Origin: DATCZS01 sp036525795
GTDB taxonomy: Bacteria; Actinomycetota; Acidimicrobiia; Spongiisociales; ZC4RG35
Assembly (NCBI GenBank): GCA_036525795.1
Contig: DATCZS010000140.1
Coordinates: 1-31,830, forward strand
Direction: 5' to 3'
Length of the DNA stretch: 31,830 bases
Below the pieces are notes generated by a model. It was not told the origin of the DNA and did no database searches. It saw only the letters and a list, made by a program, of their open reading frames with translations. The translations under genes and the position numbers were made by a program. Each line of letters begins with the position of its first letter. The stretch's first letter is position 1. Below are positions 15,645 to 21,995 of this stretch, one piece after another.

Positions 15645-16112
15645 TCACTCCGGGGCGGGATCGGCGGCTCGCTCCAGGATGAACCCGTATTCGAACGGGG
15701 TGACGGGCTGAACCGACAGCCGCGACCGGTTGAGCAGAACCATGTCCGCCAGTTCGGGGCACGAGCGGAGTTCGGGGAGGCTCACCATCCGGGGGAGCTT
15801 CTCGACGAATCGCACATCGACCATCAGCCAGCGAGGGTCGTCTGGATCCGACGCCGGGTCGTGGTAGGCGGAGGACGGATCGAACTGGGTGTGGTCGGGA
15901 TAGGCCTCGCTGACGACCTCCGCCACGCCCACCACTCCGGGCGGAGCGGCATTCGAGTGATAGAAGAGACAGCGATCGCCGATCGACATCTGGTCGCGCA
16001 TGATGTTGCGCGCCTGGTAGTTCCGGATTCCATCCCAGTGCTCTGTGCCGTCCCGTTGCAGATCATCGATCGAATAGGCATCGGGCTCTGACTTGATCAG
16101 CCAATACCGCAT
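15645..16112 (-). CDS. EVE domain-containing protein
   Basis: The 155-residue protein is a single EVE (PUA-like) domain: begins MRYWLIKSEPDAYSIDDL, then HWDGIRNYQARNIMRDQM, GDRCLFYHS, GVVGVAEVVSEAYPD, and WLMVDVRFVEKLPRMVSL. EVE proteins, such as human THYN1, bind modified bases in DNA or RNA; the bacterial housekeeping members have unsettled roles. The start ATG follows a GGAG by 2 nt, and a near -10 box (TACACA) lies 6 nt upstream, so it may be leaderless. Upstream, a 7-bp repeat array ends 73 nt from the start codon. No restriction or mobile genes are nearby, so a defence role is not suggested by context. Confidence 0.9.
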   Translation of the reverse strand: MRYWLIKSEPDAYSIDDLQRDGTEHWDGIRNYQARNIMRDQMSIGDRCLFYHSNAAPPGVVGVAEVVSEAYPDHTQFDPSSAYHDPASDPDDPRWLMVDVRFVEKLPRMVSLPELRSCPELADMVLLNRSRLSVQPVTPFEYGFILERAADPAPE

Positions 16113-16140
16113 GGACTCCTGTGTAGCAGCAACGGCCCCG

Positions 16141-16168
16141 GTCTCGGGCCTCGGGTCTCGGGTCTCGC
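16141..16168. repeat. Short 7-bp tandem repeat, GTCTCGG type, 4 units
   Basis: Four consecutive 7-bp units read GTCTCGG, GCCTCGG, GTCTCGG and GTCTCGC. The block lies between the EVE start codon and the large GACGTGH array and has the same 7-bp period but a different sequence. Confidence 0.7.
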
Positions 16169-16185
16169 TCCCTGCCCGAACGTGA

Positions 16186-16423
16186 GACGTGCGACGTGAG
16201 ACGTGCGACGTGAGACGTGTGACGTGAGACGTGCGACGTGCGACGTGAGACGTGCGACGTGCGACGTGAGACGTGCGACGTGAGACGTGAGACGTGTGAC
16301 GTGCGACGTGTGACGTGAGACGTGAGACGTGAGACGTGCGACGTGTGACGTGTGACGTGAGACGTGCGACGTGAGACGTGCGACGTGAGACGTGAGACGT
16401 GAGACGTGAGACGTGAGACGTGT
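16186..16423. repeat. Tandem array of the 7-bp unit GACGTGH, 34 units
   Basis: Thirty-four perfect contiguous copies of GACGTG plus one variable base fill 238 bp. The variable seventh base is A 17 times, C 11 times, T 6 times and never G. A degenerate unit (AACGTGA, 16179-16185) precedes the array. It begins 4 nt after the stop codon of the HAD gene and ends 73 nt before the start codon of the EVE gene, both on the minus strand. The minus strand is open in all frames across the array simply because the unit contains no stop; this is not taken as coding. The intergenic region 16113-16427 holds nothing else but the short GTCTCGG repeat and the EVE promoter. Confidence 0.95.
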
Positions 16424-16427
16424 CCGG

Positions 16428-17072
16428 TCACGGTCCCAGGCCGTCGATCGCCTCCACCAGGCTGTGCACCACCCGGACTCCCATCGCCTCGAGTGCGTCC
16501 CGGTGATGGGACCCGTTGTCCACCAGCACGCACCTGGCTCCGACGTGGGCAGCTGCGACGGCATCGTCAGGCGTGTCACCCACGACCAGCACCGACTCCG
16601 GGTCCTCCCCCAGGATCAGAAGGCGAAGGTGGGCCTCGAGGTAGGCGGCCTTGGCATCGCCGGGGGGACCGCGCAGTCCGTCGATCCGATCGAAGTAGCC
16701 GGAGATCCCCATCCGTTCCACCAGCGGAACGAGCTCGGAGTGAGGGAACATCGAGAGCAGCGACTGGGTCACACCCTTGGACGCCAGCGAGTCGAGGGCC
16801 TGGCGGGCGTCGGTGGTGAGCCGGGCATGATCGAGCAGCGCCCGGTAGCCGTCGTGGAACCGGCGGTCCAGTTCCTCCCACTCGTCTGGCCCCAGCTCGC
16901 GGCCGAGGAACGCGTCGTAGAAGCGCTTCACCGGTCTCGTGTAGTGATTCCGGTAGTCATCGGTGGTCACGCGGCGGCCGGTGAGCGGTTCGAGTCCCCG
17001 ATTGACCGCCTGAAGAACGATCGGGAGGTCGTCGAAGAGCGTCCCGTTCCAGTCCCACACCACGTGTCGCAT
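16428..17072 (-). CDS. HAD-family hydrolase (phosphoglycolate phosphatase-like)
   Basis: The 214-residue protein is a HAD hydrolase with an alpha-helical cap. Motif I is DWNGTLFDD with nucleophile D7; motif II is the LLSMFP segment; motif III/IV is VLVVGDTPDDAVAAAHVGA. The position two after the nucleophile, normally Asp in phosphatases, is Asn9. It probably hydrolyses a small phosphorylated metabolite in the cytosol; the substrate is unknown. ATG 17072 is preferred over the in-frame ATG 17084 because a TATGTT box lies exactly 7 nt upstream, matching the leaderless pattern of the window. The stop codon is only 4 nt from the 7-bp repeat array. Confidence 0.85.
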   Translation of the reverse strand: MRHVVWDWNGTLFDDLPIVLQAVNRGLEPLTGRRVTTDDYRNHYTRPVKRFYDAFLGRELGPDEWEELDRRFHDGYRALLDHARLTTDARQALDSLASKGVTQSLLSMFPHSELVPLVERMGISGYFDRIDGLRGPPGDAKAAYLEAHLRLLILGEDPESVLVVGDTPDDAVAAAHVGARCVLVDNGSHHRDALEAMGVRVVHSLVEAIDGLGP

Positions 17073-17079
17073 GTCCGCC

Positions 17080-17085
17080 AACATA
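17080..17085 (-). promoter_or_regulatory. -10 box of a leaderless promoter for the HAD gene
   Basis: On the minus strand TATGTT is followed by 7 nt and the ATG at 17072. The surrounding 9-mer CAACATAGG (plus strand) occurs twice, at 17079-17087 and 17093-17101, so the box is duplicated 14 bp upstream. Confidence 0.4.
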
Positions 17086-17136
17086 GGGCTGGCAACATAG
17101 GTCCGGATTGACCTGCACCGCCGGCTCCGCGAGGTT

Positions 17137-17142
17137 TAGGCT
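17137..17142 (+). promoter_or_regulatory. -10 box upstream of the TRAP permease genes
   Basis: TAGGCT is followed by CAAAAC and an ATG at 17149, the same layout as other leaderless starts in this window. TTGACC at 17108 is too far upstream (23 bp) to be a normal -35 partner. Confidence 0.45.
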
Positions 17143-17148
17143 CAAAAC

Positions 17149-17175
17149 ATGCCGGCCCACATCAACCATGGGTGA
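17149..17175 (+). other. Candidate leaderless upstream ORF of 8 codons overlapping dctQ
   Basis: The ATG at 17149 sits 6 nt after the TAGGCT box, where transcription should begin. It opens an 8-codon frame (MPAHINHG) that stops at TGA 17173-17175, overlapping the first codons of dctQ in another frame. dctQ itself has no Shine-Dalgarno sequence, so ribosomes may load at the upstream ATG and reinitiate. An alternative is an indel error that hides the true dctQ start. Confidence 0.3.
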
Positions 17176-17773
17176 CGACACCGCCACCGCTCGGCCGGGC
17201 AAGTGGATGTCCGGAGCCCTCGCCTACCAGCGATTCGCCGACCGATTCTCGGAGTGGATGGGCAAGGCATCCCAGTACGCCGTGATCGTCACGGTGGTGG
17301 TCGGATTCACCAACGTCGTCCTGCGCTACACCGGCCAGCTCGCCGGGGTCCGGCTCACCAACAACGGCCTGATCGAGGCGCAGTGGTACCTGTACTCGCT
17401 GATCTTCCTGTTCGGCTTCGGCTACATCCTCAAACACCAGGTGAACGTGCGAGTCGACTTCTGGTTCGCCAACCAGCCGCGCCGGCGCAAGGCATGGATC
17501 GACATCATCGGACACACCATCTCGCTGATCCCGTTCTGTCTCATCGCCATCTGGGTCTCGGTCCCCCAGGTTCGCACCTCGTGGGCGCTCAACGAGCAAT
17601 CGCCCGACCCGAGCGGCCTGCCGAGGGCGCCGATCAAGACCATGATCATCGTCGCCTTCGTCCTCCTCCTCGCACAGGCGATCGCCGAGATGGTGAAACT
17701 CGTTGCGGTGCTCCGAGGGCTGGAGAGCTACGTCGACAGCGACGAGACCGACGTCCCGATCCGGATCGAGTGA
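17168..17773 (+). CDS. dctQ: TRAP transporter small permease subunit (DctQ)
   Basis: The 201-residue membrane protein has four hydrophobic segments (approximately 36-55, 75-100, 115-140, 155-178) typical of DctQ, including FTNVVLRYTGQ, EAQWYLYSLIFLFGFGYILK and the VRVDFW motif. With DctM it forms the membrane part of a sodium-driven TRAP importer. The sequence type (VNVRVDFWFANQ; extended loop) resembles the mannitol/chloroaromatic or 2-oxo acid subgroup. ATG 17168 has no Shine-Dalgarno sequence and overlaps an 8-codon upstream frame. dctM follows 18 nt after the stop with a good ribosome-binding site. The binding protein of this system is probably encoded convergently at 19334. Confidence 0.9.
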   Translation: MGDDTATARPGKWMSGALAYQRFADRFSEWMGKASQYAVIVTVVVGFTNVVLRYTGQLAGVRLTNNGLIEAQWYLYSLIFLFGFGYILKHQVNVRVDFWFANQPRRRKAWIDIIGHTISLIPFCLIAIWVSVPQVRTSWALNEQSPDPSGLPRAPIKTMIIVAFVLLLAQAIAEMVKLVAVLRGLESYVDSDETDVPIRIE

Positions 17774-17791
17774 GGAAGGAGGACCGCATCC

Positions 17792-19270
17792 GTGGGTGAG
17801 TGGCTGGCGATCATCATGTTCGCCCTCTTCCTCGTGCTCATCCTTTCCGGATACCCGGTGGCGTTCTCGTTCGCAGGAACCGCGATCGTGTTTTTCGCAA
17901 TCGGGTACGTGATGGGCGAGATCGACACGTTCGTGCTGAACGGGCTGTTCTCGAAGTGGTTCGGGGACTCGGTGTCCAACTTCACCTTCCTCGCCATTCC
18001 GTTCTTCGTGTTCATGGGGGCAGTGTTCGAGAAATCGGGTCTCGCCGAACGACTGCTGACGACCATCGGAATGCTCATGGGTCCGCTCAAGGGCGGCATG
18101 GCGGTCGCCGTGGTCTTCGTCGGCACCCTGCTGGCCGCAGCGACCGGTGTGGTTGCGGCCACCGTCATCGTCATGGGCCTGCTGTCGCTTCCCGTGATGG
18201 TGAAGTACAACTACGACCACAAGCTGGCCACCGGGGTCATCACCGCCTCCGGCACCCTCGCCCAGCTGATCCCGCCCAGCCTCGTCCTCATCGTCCTCGC
18301 CCAGTTCCTGCCCGTGTCGGTGGGCGAACTGTTCGCAGGAGCCCTGATCCCGGGGGTGATGCTTGCCTTCATCTACGCCAGTTACGCGGTGGCGCTCGCC
18401 TACGCAAAGCCGGGCACCGCTCCTGCCATCCCCAAAGAGGAGCGCACGATTCGCGGCGTGGCGCTGATCAAGGAGACCGCCGTGTCCGTGTTTCCGCCGA
18501 TCATCCTGATCTTCTTTGTGCTCGGTTCGATCTTCTTCGGCATCGCCACCGCGTCGGAGGCGGGAGCCGTGGGTGCGTTCGGCGCGGTCGTGCTGGCCAT
18601 CGCCTACCGCAACTTCTCGTGGGAGCTCGTGAGGGAGGCCGCCCGCTCCACGGCCAACATCACCAGCCTCGTCCTGCAGATCCTGTTCGCATCGACGTTC
18701 TTCGCCCTCGTGTTCGACCGACTCGGCGGCCAGGGTCTCATCACCGACTGGCTGACGGCGCTCCCCGGCGGGTTCTGGGGGTTCATCATCGCCTCGAACA
18801 TCATCGTGTTCCTGCTCGGCATCAACCTCGAGTTCCTCGAGATCTCCTTCATCGTGATGCCGCTCTTCGTCCCGGCCGCCCTTCTCCTCGGGGTCGACCT
18901 GGTGTGGTTCTCGGTGATGATGGCCATCAACCTGAACATGGCATTCATCTCACCTCCGGTCGGGTTCAGCTTGTTCTACCTCCAGTCGGTGGCGCCGCCA
19001 GAGGTCAAGACCGCCGACATCCACAAGGGTGCCCTCCCGTTCATGGCACTGCAGATCTTCGGGTTGATGGTGGTGATGTTCGTCCCAGAGACGGTGACCT
19101 GGTTGCTCAGCGTGTTCGAGCTCCGGGAGGCGACCGCCACCTTCCAGATGCCACCTGGGTCTCTCGCCACCCGATTGGGGTCCTCGATCGGCGCGCTTGG
19201 GGTGCTCGGGGTCCTGTGGGCCATCGTCGTTCGCAGCCGGTACAACCGCAGCGTCCGCCTCGCTCGCTGA
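17792..19270 (+). CDS. dctM: TRAP transporter large permease subunit (DctM)
   Basis: The 492-residue protein has about 12-13 membrane spans and DctM motifs: LSGYPVAFSFAG, FLAIPFFVFMGAVFEKSGLAERLL, GTLLAAATGVVAATVIVMGLLSLP, SGTLAQLIPPSLVLIVLA and the C-terminal NLNMAFISPPVGFSLFYLQSVAP. It is the ion-coupled transport subunit of a TRAP importer. The GTG start has AAGGAGG 9 nt upstream. It is cotranscribed with dctQ. A strong palindromic terminator lies 15 nt after the stop and separates it from the convergent binding-protein gene. Confidence 0.94.
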   Translation: MGEWLAIIMFALFLVLILSGYPVAFSFAGTAIVFFAIGYVMGEIDTFVLNGLFSKWFGDSVSNFTFLAIPFFVFMGAVFEKSGLAERLLTTIGMLMGPLKGGMAVAVVFVGTLLAAATGVVAATVIVMGLLSLPVMVKYNYDHKLATGVITASGTLAQLIPPSLVLIVLAQFLPVSVGELFAGALIPGVMLAFIYASYAVALAYAKPGTAPAIPKEERTIRGVALIKETAVSVFPPIILIFFVLGSIFFGIATASEAGAVGAFGAVVLAIAYRNFSWELVREAARSTANITSLVLQILFASTFFALVFDRLGGQGLITDWLTALPGGFWGFIIASNIIVFLLGINLEFLEISFIVMPLFVPAALLLGVDLVWFSVMMAINLNMAFISPPVGFSLFYLQSVAPPEVKTADIHKGALPFMALQIFGLMVVMFVPETVTWLLSVFELREATATFQMPPGSLATRLGSSIGALGVLGVLWAIVVRSRYNRSVRLAR

Positions 19271-19285
19271 ACCGGCCTCCAACGC

Positions 19286-19314
19286 GATGGGGCCCCGGAA
19301 TCCGGGGCCCCATC
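19286..19314. terminator. Bidirectional terminator between convergent TRAP genes
   Basis: GATGGGGCCCCGGA and its exact reverse complement TCCGGGGCCCCATC flank a single A, giving a stem of up to 14 bp with a minimal loop. It lies between the dctM and dctP stop codons and should serve both. There is no long T-run on either side. Confidence 0.8.
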
Positions 19315-19333
19315 TGCTCGAGTGCGAGCTGGA

Positions 19334-20458
19334 TCAGAACTGCGAGTCGTAGTCCAGGTAGGACTTCTCGGCCAGCGCGAACCAGTCGCGTGCGCCCTTC
19401 CGGAATGCGACCCAGTTGTCGAAGATGCCCTTGAAGTCCGGATCGGCGGCGCCGTACTCGTCGTACAGCTCGAAGGCCGCCTCCTCCGCCGCCCGGAGCA
19501 CATCGTCCGGGAACGGCAGCAGCGTCACATCCGAGTTCTCGATGATCGACTGCAGGGCCGGCGGGTTCAGGGCGTCGTACCTCGACATCATCGAGACGTT
19601 CGCCTGGGCGGCGGCGGTCTTGATGACCTCCTTGTACTCCTCGGGGAGGCTGTTCCAGCCCTGCTCTCCTTCGAGCGGGATCTGCACCTCGAGTGAGGGG
19701 CCCGGCTCCCACCATCCCGGGTAGTAGTAGAAGCGGGCCACCGACTGGAAGTCCAGCTTCGTGTCGTCGTAGGGGCCCACCCATTCGGCGGCATCGATCG
19801 CTCCGGTCTGCAACGACTGGAAGATCTCACCACCGGGGATCACCTGCACCGTGGTGCCGAGCCGCTCGAACACCCTCCCGCCAAGACCGGGGATACGCAT
19901 CTTCAGACCCTGGAGGTCGGCGATGCCGGTGATCTCCTTGTTGAACCAGCCGCCCATCTGCACACCGGTGTTGCCGGCGGGGAACTGGATGACCCCGAAC
20001 TTGTCGGCGTAGTAGTCCTGCATCAGCTCGAGGCCGCCGCCGTCGTAGAGCCAGGCATTCTGCTGGCGGGCGTTGAGCCCGAAGGGGAGCGCCGTGCCGA
20101 AGGCCGTGACGTTGCTCAGCCCGACGTAGTAGTACGAGGCGGTGTGGCCCGCCCGGATGGAACCGGCCTGGGCCGATTGCAGGATCTCGAGCGCAGGCAC
20201 GACCTCGCCACCCGCCCGGGCATTGATGGTGAACTTGCCCTGGGTCATCGCCGTGACCCTCTCTGCGAAGGTCTGAGCACCTCCGAAGATCGTGTCGAGC
20301 GACGTCGGCCAGCTCGTGGCGAGGTCCCACGTCAGCTCGGGAAGGTCGCTCGCTCCCAACGCCTCATCGAGGTCCTCGTCACCAGTACTGCACGCCGCCA
20401 ACGCCGCCGCGCCAAACGCGCCTTTGGCGGCAAGACTCAGGAACTGTCGTCGTTCCAC
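19334..20458 (-). CDS. dctP: TRAP transporter substrate-binding lipoprotein (DctP/TakP-like)
   Basis: The 374-residue protein starts with a twin-arginine-like signal (ERRQFLSLAAKGAFG) and a lipobox ending in C23 (ALAAC), so it is probably exported folded and lipid-anchored. The mature part has DctP features: LATSWPTSLDTIFGGAQ, GLKMRIPGLGGRVFERLG with the ligand-binding Arg, and TGAIDAAEWVGPYDD followed by YYYPGWWEPGP. The last motif is typical of the TakP group that binds 2-oxo acids or related carboxylates. The GTG start has GGAGGAGG just upstream. It is encoded convergently to dctQM, an uncommon order, with a shared terminator between them. It follows the mannosyltransferase gene by 100 bp and has its own likely promoter. 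Confidence 0.92.
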   Translation of the reverse strand: MERRQFLSLAAKGAFGAAALAACSTGDEDLDEALGASDLPELTWDLATSWPTSLDTIFGGAQTFAERVTAMTQGKFTINARAGGEVVPALEILQSAQAGSIRAGHTASYYYVGLSNVTAFGTALPFGLNARQQNAWLYDGGGLELMQDYYADKFGVIQFPAGNTGVQMGGWFNKEITGIADLQGLKMRIPGLGGRVFERLGTTVQVIPGGEIFQSLQTGAIDAAEWVGPYDDTKLDFQSVARFYYYPGWWEPGPSLEVQIPLEGEQGWNSLPEEYKEVIKTAAAQANVSMMSRYDALNPPALQSIIENSDVTLLPFPDDVLRAAEEAAFELYDEYGAADPDFKGIFDNWVAFRKGARDWFALAEKSYLDYDSQF

Positions 20459-20508
20459 TGCTCCTCCTCCGCAATCGCGATACGGGCGCCGCACCGCCCG
20501 CTGCGGCA

Positions 20509-20528
20509 AAGGTAGTGGGAGCACCCAC
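20509..20528 (-). promoter_or_regulatory. Candidate dctP promoter with adjoining palindrome
   Basis: On the minus strand TACCTT (20514-20509) is a possible -10 box about 50 nt before the dctP GTG. Directly upstream is the palindrome GTGGG-AGCA-CCCAC (20515-20528), which would lie in the spacer between -35 and -10 and could be an operator. Both assignments are by eye only. Confidence 0.3.
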
Positions 20529-20558
20529 GCCGACCGCGGCGAAAACAGGGTATTTCCC

Positions 20559-21641
20559 TCAGCCTTCTGCCTCCGCCAGGACACCGTCGAGGAGGGGGGC
20601 AACAGCGCCCCAGGCGTACCGGGTCATCGCAGGGGCGGTCACCGCAGCCAGCTTCAGGCGGGCCTCCCGACTCGCAATGACGGTGGCCAGCGCATCGGCG
20701 AGGCGTCCCTCGGGGTAGAAGACCTGTGCGTGGACCGCAGCCGGAATGATCTCGGGATACGACAGGCGATCGGGCAGCACCGGAACCGCGCCGGCCGCCA
20801 CCGCCTCCACGACGCTGATGCCGAAGAACTCCTGCAGCGCCGTCGAAACGACCACGTCTGTCTGGTTGACCAGGCTCCGATAGCGGTCGAGCGGAGCGTG
20901 GCCGAAGGCCACGACCCTGTCGCCGAGCAGGTGACGGGCTCGGGCGAACCCGGGAGCGACATTCCCGAAACTCGCCCCGCACAGCGCCAGTCGGAAATCG
21001 AGGTCAGGGGCGACGTCCACGATCGCCCGGAGGAACTCCTCGGGGTTCTTGTCGTGCTCCCACCGATGGTTCCAGAGGACCAGCGGAGGAGAAGACTTGC
21101 TCGGGCGAATCCACGACAGGTCGACACCGACCGGCACGACCCGGGATCGCTCCCGAACCTCTTCCACCAGATGCCCGTGCCGGTGATCCGGGAACTGGCG
21201 CAGCAGCCGGGGCAATTCGTCGAAGAAGGACTCCCGGTGATACTCGGAGTTGAACACACACACGTCGGCCGCCAGCGCCGACGTCCAGTTGGTGAACGCG
21301 TAGGAGAGGTCCGGCTCGAGTTGGGGGCTGTCGGGATAGGTGAGCTGGGACTCGTGCAGGTAGAGCACACTCGGCACCGGCGCCCATGACCGTGGCAGCA
21401 GGCCGCGCAGCCCGGCCAGGTCGACCATGTCGGTGGCGAGGATCACGTCGGGTCGATAGCCGCGACCTGCCAGACCGGCAGCCCGCTCGGCCAGTGTGAC
21501 GAACCCACCCCTCATCCGCCATCGCCACCAGCGTGCCGGCAGCGTCATCAGCTCCACTTCGAAAGCCGAATGCGCCCGGTAGCCCTCGGCCCACGCCCGA
21601 TGCGACCCACCGAAGTACGGCTCGACGACCAGGACCTGCAT
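20559..21641 (-). CDS. tRNA-queuosine alpha-mannosyltransferase-like glycosyltransferase (DUF3524/GTDC1)
   Basis: The 360-residue protein carries the N-terminal signature of the DUF3524/QTMAN family: EPYFGGSHRAWAEGY (residues 7-21), MTLPARWWRWRMRGG, ATDMVDLAGLRGLLPR, YLHESQLTYP and FNSEYHRESF. The C-terminal half is a GT4-type GT-B domain with WNHRWEHDKNPEEFLRA and LQEFFGISVVEAVAAGAVPVLPDRLSYPE. Animal GTDC1/QTMAN mannosylates queuosine in tRNA-Asp from GDP-mannose; bacterial members are presumed to do the same or to mannosylate another target. The ATG at 21641 has no Shine-Dalgarno sequence. The gene lies downstream of recR across the second 7-bp repeat array. No queuosine biosynthesis genes are in the window. 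Confidence 0.82.
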   Translation of the reverse strand: MQVLVVEPYFGGSHRAWAEGYRAHSAFEVELMTLPARWWRWRMRGGFVTLAERAAGLAGRGYRPDVILATDMVDLAGLRGLLPRSWAPVPSVLYLHESQLTYPDSPQLEPDLSYAFTNWTSALAADVCVFNSEYHRESFFDELPRLLRQFPDHRHGHLVEEVRERSRVVPVGVDLSWIRPSKSSPPLVLWNHRWEHDKNPEEFLRAIVDVAPDLDFRLALCGASFGNVAPGFARARHLLGDRVVAFGHAPLDRYRSLVNQTDVVVSTALQEFFGISVVEAVAAGAVPVLPDRLSYPEIIPAAVHAQVFYPEGRLADALATVIASREARLKLAAVTAPAMTRYAWGAVAPLLDGVLAEAEG

Positions 21642-21714
21642 CGGGCAAGTGTCGAGCGTTCCCGCCGCCCGGGCAACCCGGCGATCAGGCGGCTGCCTGG
21701 CACAGCGGGTGTGA

Positions 21715-21987
21715 GACGTGAGACGTGCGACGTGAGACGTGAGACGTGCGACGTGAGACGTGTGACGTGTGACGTGTGACGTGTGACGTGAGACGTGAGA
21801 CGTGTGACGTGAGACGTGCGACGTGTGACGTGAGACGTGCGACGTGAGACGTGCGACGTGCGACGTGCGACGTGAGACGTGAGACGTGCGACGTGTGACG
21901 TGTGACGTGTGACGTGAGACGTGAGACGTGCGACGTGAGACGTGCGACGTGAGACGTGAGACGTGCGACGTGCGACGTGCGACGTGC
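21715..21987. repeat. Tandem array of the 7-bp unit GACGTGH, 39 units
   Basis: Thirty-nine perfect contiguous copies of GACGTG plus one variable base fill 273 bp, followed by a partial GACG. The seventh base is A 16 times, C 14 times, T 9 times and never G. A degenerate unit (GGTGTGA, 21708-21714) precedes it, as in the first array. It lies between recR (stop codon 8 nt away) and the mannosyltransferase gene (start codon 73 nt away), both on the minus strand, so it has the same orientation relative to its neighbours as the array at 16186. Nothing else was recognised in the gene-free stretch 21642-21995. Confidence 0.95.
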
Positions 21988-21995
21988 GACGCCCC

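Noticed and set aside
15645..16112. EVE protein as part of a modification-dependent defence system
   Set aside because: It is a stand-alone single-domain protein among housekeeping genes, with no nuclease, McrB-like ATPase or helicase nearby.
16063..16579. Minus-strand open frames through the first repeat array encoding a repeated seven-residue peptide (SRLTSHV type)
   Set aside because: A 7-bp unit without stop codons on the minus strand gives the same 7-codon period in all three frames, so openness is automatic. There is no ribosome-binding site and no extension beyond flanking genes' shadows.
16186..21987. CRISPR interpretation of the two repeat arrays
   Set aside because: There are no 20-40 bp repeats with unique spacers and no cas genes; the units are contiguous heptamers.
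16186..21987. Homology between the two arrays in the order of variable bases
   Set aside because: A gapped match of about eleven units can be found, but with a three-letter alphabet and strings of 34 and 39 units this is not clearly above chance.
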